Of a stretch of DNA of 64,000 nucleotides, positions 24,598 to 33,154 are shown piece by piece; position 1 is the first letter of the stretch; each line of letters starts with the position of its first letter. A program made the translations under genes and the position numbers. A model generated the notes under the pieces. It was not told where the DNA came from. It did not search any database and saw nothing but the letters and a program-made list of their open reading frames with translations. Source of the stretch: Metabacillus schmidteae. Its GTDB lineage: Bacteria > Bacillota > Bacilli > Bacillales > Bacillaceae. Location of the stretch: the NCBI RefSeq assembly GCF_903166545.1, contig NZ_CAESCH010000001.1, positions 3,848,001-3,912,000 on the forward strand. The letters are read 5' to 3'.

Positions 24598-26175
24598 TTA
24601 AGCAGATACTTTACCTCTTAATGTCCAAATCTGATAAATCATCGCTAAAGAAGCAAAGATTGTTAAGTAAGTTAATGTAACCCAGCCTGCCATTAAATAA
24701 GGCTGAATTGCATCTTGAACCATATTACTTGTTAAAAACTCTCTATAGTGAACACAGATATATGCTGCAATCATAATAACTATAATACCTAATAAAATAG
24801 ATTGAACTAATTTACTACTGGTCTTTCCATTTTCTGCATTATATTGATTAGCCCAACCATCCTTTTTACTTGCTGATAACCTTTCAATCCACACTTGTAC
24901 AAATGTAATCAAGTTAGCCCATAGATAAAGTTCTGGACTTATAAGAAGTCCTGCCATTATAATATCTATTGGACGGTTCATAGGTGTTTTTATAGCTAAA
25001 ATTATGTTTAAAATTGAAGCGATGGCGATAGGAGTTAACCATATCCATGACCAATAAAATTGATCTGTCGCTAAACTAACCACTAAAAGTAATATAAAAA
25101 GTATTCTTACAGTTAGATCCATGAGAGTTTTAGCTTGAGAACGCCATAGTTTTCCCTTATGCCTAGTTTTAACTCCAATTTCTCCGCTTGTTAATAGGCC
25201 TACTGTTCCTGATTGCCATTTTACACGTTGTTGACGAAAAGTATGGTACGATCGCATAGCATCAACATAGCAGCGTGCACTTGGACTAATAAGTGTTTTC
25301 CAATTAGATTTCTGTAGTTGCCAGGTTAATAGCATATCCTCAACATCACTTTCATCCTGCCATGGACCATCTAATTTGTTATCATCAACAATATTTTGAA
25401 GGGCCTCCGGTCTAAATAATGTAGCCTGACCACCAAGAACATAAGTACTTCCTCCATGATATTGTAAATCCAATAACCAACTGGCCATATCTTGTTTTTG
25501 CTGATGTGTCCACCATCTAGCTATTGGTCCTCCATATTCACCACTAGCAATTTTTTCTTCATAATATGGGTCTGACTTAGAAATTAAGCTCTTTTTCTTT
25601 GGCATTCTCATAGTATACTTTGCCATAACTCCACCAATGTTTCTGGAACTCATTAATCCCTCCCACATATGAAGAATAGCATTGGGAGCAAGGCGACTAT
25701 CTGCATCCATCCCTAATATACCCTTAATGGAATCCCGATAAAATTCCTGATATTGAGTAAGTTTTTTGTTGTATAAATCTAAATTATCACCATAGATGCT
25801 TTTCCATGCAGAATTTAGCGCACCTACTTTTCTTTGCTTGTTATTTTTTGTTGTAATTACTGTTAAATTTAGATTAAATTCCTTTGCAGCATCCAATGCT
25901 CTTTCTTCTGTTCTATCAGAACAATTATCCGCAATTACAAAAACATCTAATTCTACATCCCTTGGTAGTACTTGATCCCCCAAACCACCTAAACAATCCC
26001 TTATTGATTTTTCTTCGTTATGCGCAGGAATGAATGCAACAATTCTCGGTCTCATATATGTGTGTTTAACACCTGTAGAACTAACAATATTTTCTGCAAG
26101 CAAACTACTATATTCTAACAAATTTTGTCGAGGTAATGCCTTTCTTCTTTCTACATAGTTCAACTCGTCTTCCAT
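24598..26175 (-). CDS. Membrane-bound processive glycosyltransferase family 2 (polysaccharide synthase)
   Basis: A 525-residue enzyme. The cytoplasmic GT2 domain (about 42-330) has FIPAHNEE (48-55), DNCSDRT (83-89), the metal-binding DADSR (157-161), the acceptor-site ED (279-280) and QQRVKW (315-320), a QxxRW-type signature of processive synthases (cellulose, hyaluronan, poly-N-acetylglucosamine). Four to five membrane helices follow (about 352-368, 374-396, 404-430, 457-475, 495-515). Sugar and linkage cannot be told. Unlike PgaC it lacks N-terminal helices. The ATG at 26175 has GGGAGGGG upstream, and its promoter carries strong Sin operators. It occupies the place of tapA-sipW-tasA. Confidence 0.85.
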   Translation of the reverse strand: MEDELNYVERRKALPRQNLLEYSSLLAENIVSSTGVKHTYMRPRIVAFIPAHNEEKSIRDCLGGLGDQVLPRDVELDVFVIADNCSDRTEERALDAAKEFNLNLTVITTKNNKQRKVGALNSAWKSIYGDNLDLYNKKLTQYQEFYRDSIKGILGMDADSRLAPNAILHMWEGLMSSRNIGGVMAKYTMRMPKKKSLISKSDPYYEEKIASGEYGGPIARWWTHQQKQDMASWLLDLQYHGGSTYVLGGQATLFRPEALQNIVDDNKLDGPWQDESDVEDMLLTWQLQKSNWKTLISPSARCYVDAMRSYHTFRQQRVKWQSGTVGLLTSGEIGVKTRHKGKLWRSQAKTLMDLTVRILFILLLVVSLATDQFYWSWIWLTPIAIASILNIILAIKTPMNRPIDIIMAGLLISPELYLWANLITFVQVWIERLSASKKDGWANQYNAENGKTSSKLVQSILLGIIVIMIAAYICVHYREFLTSNMVQDAIQPYLMAGWVTLTYLTIFASLAMIYQIWTLRGKVSA

Positions 26176-26226
26176 ATGTCTCCCCTCCCGGCATACTATT
26201 TGATTGAAATTCGCTCAATTCCACTC

Positions 26227-26270
26227 TCTAATAAGAACAAATTGTTCTTATTAGAGAACAACACATTATA
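26227..26270 (-). promoter_or_regulatory. Promoter and SinR-type operator of the GT2 synthase gene
   Basis: A -10 TATAAT lies at 26270-26265 on the minus strand. Just downstream is GTTCTCT (26259-26253), overlapping by 3 bp a 29-bp perfect palindrome (26227-26255): 14-bp arms each containing GTTCTTAT, with a single central A. Two to three GTTCTY half-sites so close to the start point would block transcription. This is the densest operator cluster in the window. Confidence 0.7.
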
Positions 26271-26316
26271 ATAATATTCAATACTTCGACATTTGTAAAC
26301 TTTTTTATTAGACCAA

Positions 26317-27192
26317 TTATTTTATAATAGTATGAAGATGTTTTTCTATTGCACATAGAACATCCTCTCTCAATTCTTCGTTTTTTAATGCAAAATCTAT
26401 TGTTGTTAAAATATATCCCAGCTTTTCTCCTACATCATAACGAATACCTTCAAAGTTATATGCGTAAACATCTTGAACTTGATTTAGGTTTTGAATCGCA
26501 TCAGTTAATTGAATTTCTCCTCCAGCTCCTATTTGATGGAAATCAAGGAATTCAAAAATTTCTGGTGTCAATATATATCTTCCCATAATAGCTAAATCGG
26601 AAGGCGGGTTTTCTTTCGGCTTTTCTACAAACGTATTTACCTTATAGCATCTGCCGTTTTGCTGAACTGGTTCAATAATACCATAACGGGTTGTTTCTTC
26701 TATTGGTACAGTTTGCACACCGATAACTGAGCAATTTGTCTTTTCATATTGCTCCATTAACTGTTTCAAACTAGGTTTCTCCGCTACTACAATGTCATCT
26801 CCAAGTAAAACTGCAAATGGTTCATCTCCAATAAACTTTCTAGCACACCAGACTGCATGCCCCAAGCCCCTTGGCTCTTTTTGCCTAATATAATGGATAT
26901 TCGCTAGGCTTGAAGAATATTGTACTTTTTCTAATAAATCAAATTTACCCTTCTCCACTAAATTCTGTTCTAATTCAAAAGCATGATCAAAATGATCTTC
27001 AATTGCTCTCTTTCCTTTTCCAGTTACAATAATAATATCTTCTATTCCCGATTCAATAGCTTCCTCAACAATGTATTGAATTGTTGGTTTATCAACAATT
27101 GGAAGCATTTCCTTAGGCATTGCTTTTGTAGCAGGAAGAAATCTAGTTCCTAAACCTGCAGCAGGTATAATTGCTTTCTTAATCTTGCTCAA
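26317..27192 (-). CDS. gtaB: UTP-glucose-1-phosphate uridylyltransferase
   Basis: 291 residues, close to B. subtilis GtaB (292). It makes UDP-glucose from UTP and glucose-1-phosphate. Signature: [23 protein letters not shown] near the N terminus, [14 protein letters not shown], and a VEKP motif. Start: a TTG at 27192, 9 nt after GAGGAGGT; another TTG two codons earlier is too close to that site. It lies 141 bp upstream of the GT2 synthase on the same strand and probably supplies its sugar nucleotide. It could be a second copy besides a housekeeping gtaB elsewhere; that cannot be seen here. Sin-type operators flank its promoter. Confidence 0.93.
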   Translation of the reverse strand: MSKIKKAIIPAAGLGTRFLPATKAMPKEMLPIVDKPTIQYIVEEAIESGIEDIIIVTGKGKRAIEDHFDHAFELEQNLVEKGKFDLLEKVQYSSSLANIHYIRQKEPRGLGHAVWCARKFIGDEPFAVLLGDDIVVAEKPSLKQLMEQYEKTNCSVIGVQTVPIEETTRYGIIEPVQQNGRCYKVNTFVEKPKENPPSDLAIMGRYILTPEIFEFLDFHQIGAGGEIQLTDAIQNLNQVQDVYAYNFEGIRYDVGEKLGYILTTIDFALKNEELREDVLCAIEKHLHTIIK

Positions 27193-27260
27193 AATCAAAT
27201 TACCTCCTCATTTTAAATGCTATTTATTTATTTTGTATGTTCCATCTAATAACCCTTTTT

Positions 27261-27298
27261 GTTCTTTATATTAAATATAATAATTCTATATAAAGAAC
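27261..27298 (-). promoter_or_regulatory. Paired SinR-type operators upstream of gtaB
   Basis: GTTCTTTATA (27261-27270) and its exact complement TATAAAGAAC (27289-27298) face each other across 18 AT-rich bases that could hold a minus-strand -10. Both contain GTTCTTT. They lie about 70-105 bp before the gtaB start. Confidence 0.62.
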
Positions 27299-27374
27299 AT
27301 GTCAATAACCTTTTTTCTCTTTATTAGGTAAATCAACTTATCTAAAGTTCTTTTATCCTTTATGAATAAATGTT

Positions 27375-27401
27375 AAAAAGGTCGTATTTATGACGACCTT
27401 T
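27375..27401 (-). terminator. Terminator ahead of gtaB, ending the small membrane protein gene
   Basis: AAAGGTCGT / ACGACCTTT forms a 9-bp stem with a 7-nt loop and five T on the minus strand, so it ends transcription of the gene at 27686-27465 before gtaB. Confidence 0.8.
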
Positions 27402-27464
27402 ACTTAGTTCCAAGAACAGAATCGAATTGGCTATTAACGAAAGCGAACTTAATCATTAAGTTCT

Positions 27465-27686
27465 TCACTCTCCTCCTCCACCATCTCCTCCGCCAAAATC
27501 TCCAACCCCATCTGAAGAATCATCATGATCCCTTTTACCATGAGAATCTCCAATAGCCTGCGGTGGAATGAAAGTAGAGTTTTCCTTCCGCTCCTTTGTA
27601 TGATCTTTTGCTTTTCTACTTATAACCGATGCACCAACAATAACTAAGCATGTAATAAAGATGATCAATAAAATTAATCCTGTCAT
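27465..27686 (-). CDS. Small single-pass membrane protein with Gly/Asp tail
   Basis: A 73-residue protein: one N-terminal membrane helix (about residues 3-22), a charged middle (SRKAKDHTKERKE), and a low-complexity tail ending GDFGGGDGGGGE. The ATG at 27686 has GGGGG 7 nt upstream. I do not recognise a family; the layout recalls small Bacillus envelope proteins with glycine-rich tails. It lies just upstream of gtaB but is separated by a terminator. No Sin operator is seen in front of it. Confidence 0.6.
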   Translation of the reverse strand: MTGLILLIIFITCLVIVGASVISRKAKDHTKERKENSTFIPPQAIGDSHGKRDHDDSSDGVGDFGGGDGGGGE

Positions 27687-27846
27687 TAATAAATCCCCCC
27701 TATTACCATGATAAACATAATTAAGATTGTCATCAATTCCTTGTATAGATGTTTAACTCAGCTAGTATGGTGTCTACTCTATATTTCCATCAATGTATGA
27801 ATTTTTTTCCATTGGTAAAAATATCTCATAAGGATGGTGTTCATAG

Positions 27847-28161
27847 GTGAAGAAATGGATGTTTTTGCTTACTGTTTTATTCGGATTAACAGCGGGTCAG
27901 GTTTCATTTTCTCCGGAGGTTCATGCTGTGTCTCAAAAAACGTGGGAAGATGTGGCGGCAAAAGAGACAAAAAAAAGGTATCCGATGTCACAGGGTTTGT
28001 TTTCTCAGAAAATTTGGGACAAAAAGAAAGAAGATATTACGGTTAAACAATACAGATTTACATTGCGCGAGGGAATGCAGGACTTTGCTGTATACACGAC
28101 CATTACGTTTGATTCAGAGACTGGTGAAATTAAGAAAATTCAAGTTATCCCTGAGGCGTAA
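27847..28161 (+). CDS. yqzG: Secreted DUF3889 protein YqzG
   Basis: A 104-residue protein with a cleavable signal peptide (KKWMFLLTVLFGLTAGQ, predicted cleavage after VHA at about residue 27) and a short PepSY-like beta domain (DUF3889). Length and position next to yqzE/comG match B. subtilis YqzG, function unknown. The start is GTG at 27847 after AAGGATGGTG. A strong terminator overlaps the stop codon. Confidence 0.85.
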   Translation: MKKWMFLLTVLFGLTAGQVSFSPEVHAVSQKTWEDVAAKETKKRYPMSQGLFSQKIWDKKKEDITVKQYRFTLREGMQDFAVYTTITFDSETGEIKKIQVIPEA

Positions 28162-28192
28162 AAAAGCTGACAAAATGTTGTCAGCTTTTTTT
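28160..28192. terminator. Terminator after yqzG and yqzE
   Basis: A perfect stem (AAAAAAGCTGACA with TGTCAGCTTTTTT, read with a short loop) with T runs on both strands, between convergent genes. Confidence 0.88.
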
Positions 28193-28206
28193 GATAACCT
28201 CTTACC

Positions 28207-28401
28207 TTAGTGATGTTTTCTTTTTTTCATCATAAGCTTTAGGGCGAATGGTAATACTCCGAACCAGCGGTTGCTGTAGTATGAAGTTGTTAAATCTTGA
28301 TTTTTGCGGTCTTCTTTTTGTTGTCTTCGTGTTTCCTTTGGAGTATCCATGTATTTAACGAGCTGTTGTGTTACATATCTTACATAATCATTTGTAGACA
28401 A
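28207..28401 (-). CDS. yqzE: YqzE family small protein
   Basis: 64 residues from the TTG at 28401, which lies 7 nt after GAGGTG; the frame is open five codons further up without a site. STNDYVRYVTQQLVKYMDTPKE is the YqzE signature. It is basic at the C terminus (KKRKHH). Its function is unknown. It lies downstream of aroK on the same strand, as the tail of the comG region. Confidence 0.85.
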   Translation of the reverse strand: MSTNDYVRYVTQQLVKYMDTPKETRRQQKEDRKNQDLTTSYYSNRWFGVLPFALKLMMKKRKHH

Positions 28402-28436
28402 GGCAAAACACCTCAATTAATTATTGGTTTCTACCT

Positions 28437-28952
28437 CTATCTATTTCCAATTTCGATTTCTTTTAGTCGTGTTATGATTTCCTTTACAATATCTTCAATA
28501 TTTTTTTGATCTGTCTCGATTAATAGTGTACAGTCTTTGTAATAGTTTTCACGTGATTGATACAGTTCATTTAGCTCGTCTTTTGATTTTTTGCTTGCTA
28601 GCGGACGAGTTTGATCAGAGTGGACTCTTTCATAAATTGTATCAATTTCAGCGTGCAGCATGACGATATGACCATGTTCTTTCATCCAGGCTCTGTTTTC
28701 TTCTTTTATAACGATGCCTCCACCAGTTGTTATAATAATATTTTCAGTTGGCAGTTCTTTTAATATTTTGGTTTCTTCAAGTCGAAAAAAGCTCTCACCT
28801 TGTTGTTCAAACATTTCTTTTATTGTTTTATTTAATTTCTTGATTATTTCTTGGTCTGTATCCAGGACTGGAAGATTCATTTCAGCTGCTAACTGCTCGC
28901 CTACTGTTGTCTTCCCCGCTCCCATAAACCCCGTTAAATAAATTGCTTTCAA
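28437..28952 (-). CDS. aroK: Shikimate kinase
   Basis: 171 residues from the TTG at 28952, which has GGAGG 8 nt upstream; the ATG five codons earlier contains that GGAGG and has no site of its own. The P-loop GFMGAGKTT (about residues 8-16), the shikimate-binding DTDQEI, TGGG and the lid RPLA identify it. It phosphorylates shikimate, two steps after AroQ in the same pathway. It follows comGG by 41 bp and may be read from the comG transcript. Confidence 0.93.
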   Translation of the reverse strand: MKAIYLTGFMGAGKTTVGEQLAAEMNLPVLDTDQEIIKKLNKTIKEMFEQQGESFFRLEETKILKELPTENIIITTGGGIVIKEENRAWMKEHGHIVMLHAEIDTIYERVHSDQTRPLASKKSKDELNELYQSRENYYKDCTLLIETDQKNIEDIVKEIITRLKEIEIGNR

Positions 28953-28993
28953 AACTTGGTCCTCCATGTTTTCTTTCTACAATACCATATTTC

Positions 28994-29374
28994 TTAATAT
29001 TCAGACCAGAATATCATTTCATTTTTTGCTGTATCATATTGGTAAGATGCTGTATATTTTTTGTTCTCATTAGTGTTACATGCTAATTGGACCTCATATA
29101 TCATATAATCGTTTGTTGACACAGTATAAGTGAAATAGCCATTACTTGTATAAAAGATATTGTTTTGATTTTCAACGATTTCCCCATTTTTTAATTCTTG
29201 TAATGATTTTTTTACTGCAATACTCATTAAATTCTCCAGCAAGTAATATTGCTCAGTTTCGCTATAAAATGTTTTTTCTGTAATTAAAAGTGATGAAATA
29301 TGTGCAACGATTAATATACATAATAAAGCGATTACCATTATACTAGGAAGGATAAAACCTTTTTGGTTTCTCAT
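28994..29374 (-). CDS. comGG: Competence pseudopilus minor pilin ComGG
   Basis: A 126-residue protein with a short basic N terminus (RNQKGFILPSIMVIALLCIL) and a hydrophobic helix, the class III signal form processed by ComC, then a soluble domain. ComGG is the least conserved minor pilin of the DNA-uptake pseudopilus; position at the end of comG is the main support. Its start overlaps the comGF stop (ATGA, 4 bp). Confidence 0.85.
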   Translation of the reverse strand: MRNQKGFILPSIMVIALLCILIVAHISSLLITEKTFYSETEQYYLLENLMSIAVKKSLQELKNGEIVENQNNIFYTSNGYFTYTVSTNDYMIYEVQLACNTNENKKYTASYQYDTAKNEMIFWSEY

Positions 29375-29868
29375 ATTTCTACAAATTCCTTATAGGAATG
29401 GAAGATATGCGAATAATGTTTTCCAGCTTCACTAACAACCGAAAGTTCAAAACCCGTTTCTTTCTGTTGAATCGTTACATCCTTAACTTTTAATAACATA
29501 ATTTCATGTCCTAATCCTTCTACCTGTCTTCTAATGACATTATTGTATTTATTTACGCTAATATTTTGTCCGTGTTTATTATGATAGCTAATGCTCTCTT
29601 CATTCACAGTAACATTACTTGATTCTTTGATTTCTCGGTGGAGTTGAATAACGAATAACTCCCATTCAAATGGTTTCAAATCTTTGGGATGTTGAGAATT
29701 GGTAACTAAAAAATGAAAGATGATTGTAACAGTGGAAATAATAAAGATGTAAATGAGTAAGGTTACTAGCAAATTCAGTATTGTATACCCCCGTTCATTA
29801 TGATGTAAGAAGACAAACTGATTTTGTTTTTTGATAATAATTTGTCCATTCCAGGCAGGCTTTTTTAT
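29371..29868 (-). CDS. comGF: Competence pseudopilus minor pilin ComGF, probable ATA start
   Basis: The first normal start codon (TTG at 29772) lies inside the membrane helix and would remove the prepilin motif NERGYTILNLLVTLLIY. The frame is open further up, and an AAGGAGGAG sits 7 nt before an in-frame ATA at 29868. That would give 165 residues beginning KKPAWNGQIIIKKQNQFVF and including the full prepilin signal. If only standard starts are accepted the CDS is 29371-29772 (133 residues). The C-terminal domain (VRRQVEGLGHEIMLL-type) fits ComGF. It overlaps comGE by about 70 bp in another frame. Confidence 0.75.
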   Translation of the reverse strand: MKKPAWNGQIIIKKQNQFVFLHHNERGYTILNLLVTLLIYIFIISTVTIIFHFLVTNSQHPKDLKPFEWELFVIQLHREIKESSNVTVNEESISYHNKHGQNISVNKYNNVIRRQVEGLGHEIMLLKVKDVTIQQKETGFELSVVSEAGKHYSHIFHSYKEFVEI

Positions 29869-30145
29869 CCGACAGCTCCTCCTTCCAAGTGAGTTTATAA
29901 ACTACACCGTCCTTCATTATCGATTCATTTACTTTTTCAACATGATGAAAATATACGTTTTGTACTTTTTCATGTAATAATTTTATTGCCGTTAAAGATT
30001 GCTTCGTGTTAGCCCTTTCTTGTGTAAGTAAAACGAGTTGTGGAACTAAAACAGTGACGATAACTAGCCAAATACTAAAAGCTGCCATGGTTTCTGCTAG
30101 AGAGAAGCCTTTACAATTTTTGAATATTGAATCGCCCCTTACCAA
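29798..30145 (-). CDS. comGE: Competence pseudopilus minor pilin ComGE
   Basis: A 115-residue prepilin-like protein with KNCKGFSLAETMAAFSIWLVIVTVLV: the GFSLAE cleavage motif with Glu at +5 after the processing site, then the membrane helix. The start is TTG at 30145, 9 nt after AAGGTGG. It overlaps the end of comGD by 35 bp and carries within it the ribosome binding site proposed for comGF. Two Cys in the C-terminal half (ACLEW, SVCLL). Confidence 0.88.
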   Translation of the reverse strand: MVRGDSIFKNCKGFSLAETMAAFSIWLVIVTVLVPQLVLLTQERANTKQSLTAIKLLHEKVQNVYFHHVEKVNESIMKDGVVYKLTWKEELSDKKACLEWTNYYQKTKSVCLLTS

Positions 30146-30572
30146 GATAAAAAACCACCTTATATGTTTGATTTTTATAATATAAATGAATTGTCCCGCT
30201 TTTTCGGATCGATCCGTTACTATTAAAGGTGATAAGTTGTAAGTTATTAGCCTGTATATTTATTTCATCATTATAATCTCTTTGAATCAGTGGCAAAGAA
30301 ATCTTATTCTCACCGATCGTGTATTTATACTCTGTTGGAACAAAGATAATAGAGGTTGCCTCCTTATTAACTAGCGCATATTGTTGGGCAAACATTATAT
30401 CTTTTTCAAATTGATGTAGAAACGTATCAATCACCTTTTGATGATATATCGGTACAAGGTTAATGATTAAGACTAAACTCATAATACTCACAATGAATAG
30501 AACTAAAATCGATTCAATTAATGTAAAACCATTTTTTTCAGTCTCCAGATTCAACCTCAGAAACCTCACCAT
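30111..30572 (-). CDS. comGD: Competence pseudopilus minor pilin ComGD
   Basis: Up to 153 residues with the prepilin signal KNGFTLIESILVLFIVSIM. ComGD is a minor pilin of the pseudopilus that carries DNA across the wall during transformation. The ATG at 30572 is the longest choice; a TTG at 30554 (MNLETEKNGFTLIE), 9 nt after GGTGAGG, may be the true start. It overlaps comGC by 35 bp and comGE by 35 bp. Confidence 0.88.
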   Translation of the reverse strand: MVRFLRLNLETEKNGFTLIESILVLFIVSIMSLVLIINLVPIYHQKVIDTFLHQFEKDIMFAQQYALVNKEATSIIFVPTEYKYTIGENKISLPLIQRDYNDEINIQANNLQLITFNSNGSIRKSGTIHLYYKNQTYKVVFYLGKGRFNIQKL

Positions 30573-30846
30573 CGGTTGAAATGATTACATTGTTTCCATT
30601 AGGACAAACAGGAAGCTCACGGATATACCCGCCGTCTTTTAAATTTTGCATTGTTGGTATTTCCTTATTGTCTATATGATATGAGGTTGCTTGTGCTTGA
30701 ACCATATTGACTAAACCTTCACATCCCTTCTTTTGGATGCCTTGATTATGTTGTGTAACATTTGGAATTGTAATTAGCAGTAGTACTGAGATAACAAGCA
30801 AAACGATTAGCATTTCAATTAACGTAAATCCTTTTTCCTTATTCAT
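30538..30846 (-). CDS. comGC: Major competence pseudopilin ComGC
   Basis: A 102-residue protein with the perfect type IV prepilin N terminus MNKEKGFTLIEMLIVLLVISVL: ComC cleavage after Gly, Phe+1 and Glu+5. Two Cys (KKGCEGL and LPVCPNG) correspond to the intramolecular disulfide of B. subtilis ComGC. AGGAGG precedes the ATG. It forms the main shaft of the DNA-uptake pilus. Confidence 0.96.
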   Translation of the reverse strand: MNKEKGFTLIEMLIVLLVISVLLLITIPNVTQHNQGIQKKGCEGLVNMVQAQATSYHIDNKEIPTMQNLKDGGYIRELPVCPNGNNVIISTDGEVSEVESGD

Positions 30847-30855
30847 AAGATCCTC

Positions 30856-31887
30856 CTAGAAATTTTCCATCATTTTATACATTGGCATCAGCATCGATAA
30901 ATAGACGAACAAGACAATAATACCAACAAAAGCATAAATAACTGGTTGTATCATGGTCATTATTTTAATGATCGATTGCTCCAGCTTTTCTATAATGAGT
31001 TGGCTATATGTATAGAGCTCTCTTGAAAGTTGTCCATTTGCTTGTCCGTGTAAAATAACTAATGAAAGTTCTTTTTCATAAAAACCACGTTCCTCAATAA
31101 TTGTGTGCAATTGTTCTCCCTCACTTAATCTGCTTATTAAGTGATTTCCCTCTACTTTAAAAAAAGGTAACAAATCCTGATTCTGAAATACTTTTAAGCT
31201 TTCTAAAGTTGACATACCCCCTTTTAATAAATTACTTAGCTGTAAAGAAAAAAAATAACTATGAAGAATCATAAAGAGCCTTCTAATGAGAGGGATCTTC
31301 ACCAGTAACATCATGCGCTCTTCTACCGACTTTTTCCGAAAAACGAAAAAGTAATAGCTGACCAAACCTATCGAAAATGCTACTGCCAAAAGGCTTAACC
31401 ATTTAAGGGCAGAAAAAACAACAATAAGAAAGACGGAGAAGAAGCTTGTTTCAATATTCATTGATTGATAAAGCTGTTCAAACTGAGGGCTTATGATAAA
31501 GTGAACGATCGTCAAGATAATACCGACAGAAATCAAGAGGAAAAGTGGATAGCGTAATAGCTTTGTCAGCTTATCGAACTGGGTGATTTTTTTTTGTAAT
31601 ATCTCGCTACATTCCCGTAAAGAAAATTCTAAATCACCATGTTGCTCGGCAAAATAAAGATAGCTGATCACATCGCGGTGAAAGTGGAGCTGACTAAGGG
31701 CCTTTCGAAGAGAATTACCAGATGAAAGTTGGTTTAGACATTGAAGTAGATCCATTCTTTTAGATCCATGTTCATTTAAATAGATAAAGTTCAGCGCTTC
31801 ATTTAATGTATAACCTTTGTCTAATAGACTACTTAATCTTTTTAATATCATCGTTTGATCATATAATGTCCATTTTTTAATCTTCAT
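30856..31887 (-). CDS. comGB: Competence type IV pilus assembly platform protein ComGB
   Basis: 343 residues from the ATG at 31887 (the frame is open seven codons further up without support). GspF-family inner membrane platform: two GspF cytoplasmic domains (about 10-120 and 205-310) and three membrane helices (about 107-130, 155-180 and 318-340). It links the ComGA ATPase to pseudopilin assembly. It overlaps the comGA stop by 11 bp, indicating coupling. Confidence 0.94.
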   Translation of the reverse strand: MKIKKWTLYDQTMILKRLSSLLDKGYTLNEALNFIYLNEHGSKRMDLLQCLNQLSSGNSLRKALSQLHFHRDVISYLYFAEQHGDLEFSLRECSEILQKKITQFDKLTKLLRYPLFLLISVGIILTIVHFIISPQFEQLYQSMNIETSFFSVFLIVVFSALKWLSLLAVAFSIGLVSYYFFVFRKKSVEERMMLLVKIPLIRRLFMILHSYFFSLQLSNLLKGGMSTLESLKVFQNQDLLPFFKVEGNHLISRLSEGEQLHTIIEERGFYEKELSLVILHGQANGQLSRELYTYSQLIIEKLEQSIIKIMTMIQPVIYAFVGIIVLFVYLSMLMPMYKMMENF

Positions 31888-32944
31888 GATGAAATACCCA
31901 GCGATCATACGAATTTGGATATAAGTACCCTAGTGCAATTCCCTTCTTAATCACATCTTTAAGTGTTTGATACTGGTATTGGCTTACTTCTCCCTGTGCC
32001 TCCTTTATAACAGCTGAAAGATTTCTTCCATAAAGTAACTCATAAATACTTAATCGTCTTTTTTGTCTAAGCTTTTTACAAAATGGTGAACAATTTCCTT
32101 CACAAAATGGACATGTTAATTGAACAAGTCTTTGAGCTGAGACCGCTATTAATGTTTGTTCTATCTCAGATAGACTAACATCAAATTCTAATAACCGGTA
32201 TATGGCTCCTTTTGCATCTCTCGTGTGCATGGTCGAGAGTACCAAATGTCCCGTTAAGCTCGCCCTTATTGCAATCTGAGCTGTTTCTCTGTCTCTTATT
32301 TCTCCAACCATAATGATATCGGGGTCATGCCTTAATATTGCTTTTAATCCTGCAGCATAAGTGATTCCGGCTTTTTCGTTAACTTGGACTTGCAACACTT
32401 CCTCACTTTTGGTTTCAACGGGATCTTCGAGTGTGATAATATTTCGATTAAAATGGCGCTTGGCGTAGTGGATGAGTGAATATAATGTTGTCGTTTTACC
32501 TGATCCAGTTGGACCTGTGAAAATCATCAATCCATGGGAATGATTTAATATGGACAACAGTTTTTTAGTTGTAGCAGGAAACAGTGATAAGTGAGTAATC
32601 GGTGGTATTTTTTCTTGAGGTAAAATTCGGATAACAAGGCTTTCTTCGTGTATAGTTGGTAATGTTGAGAGTCTTAAGTGAACATTAATATTGGTTGTTG
32701 CAAGAGATAAAGACCCATTTTGCGGCCTTCTTCTTTCCCCAATATCCATCGACGCAAGGAATTTTAAATGTGATATCATGCGCCCGCAAATTTCCTTTTT
32801 CATAGAATGCTTTTCAATTAAATCATCGTCAACGCGAAACTGAATAAGTGTTTCGTGTTCCCTTGGTATTATGTGTATATCTGATGCACGTAACGCACAG
32901 GCTTCCTCTATTATTCGCTCACTAATTTGTTCAATGGATGGCAA
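31877..32944 (-). CDS. comGA: Competence type IV pilus ATPase ComGA
   Basis: 355 residues from the TTG at 32944 (AAGGAG upstream), nearly the 356 of B. subtilis ComGA; the longer frame from 33199 runs back through the tRNA-Gln and is not coding. The secretion-superfamily ATPase has Walker A GPTGSGKTT, an Asp box ITLEDPVE, Walker B MVGEIRD and a His box. A CPFC-CSPFC cysteine set lies near the C terminus. It powers pseudopilus assembly and is the first of seven comG genes. ComK boxes would be expected upstream, but the short gap to the tRNA did not let me assign them. Confidence 0.95.
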   Translation of the reverse strand: MPSIEQISERIIEEACALRASDIHIIPREHETLIQFRVDDDLIEKHSMKKEICGRMISHLKFLASMDIGERRRPQNGSLSLATTNINVHLRLSTLPTIHEESLVIRILPQEKIPPITHLSLFPATTKKLLSILNHSHGLMIFTGPTGSGKTTTLYSLIHYAKRHFNRNIITLEDPVETKSEEVLQVQVNEKAGITYAAGLKAILRHDPDIIMVGEIRDRETAQIAIRASLTGHLVLSTMHTRDAKGAIYRLLEFDVSLSEIEQTLIAVSAQRLVQLTCPFCEGNCSPFCKKLRQKRRLSIYELLYGRNLSAVIKEAQGEVSQYQYQTLKDVIKKGIALGYLYPNSYDRWVFHHED

Positions 32945-33154
32945 CTTATTTTCTCCTTTCCTTATGATAAAACCATTGTACAAAACAATAGAGTGTCGTG
33001 CACATATGGAAAATGCCGATTTACTAGTACAAAGAATTGAAACTTTGTATTTTCCATAACAAAATTCCATTTTTCTCTTCTCTTTTCGCATAGAAAATGG
33101 AAATTTACATATAATACTCTTTGGAGAGATAGAATTTATTTCTAAGAAAATCAT

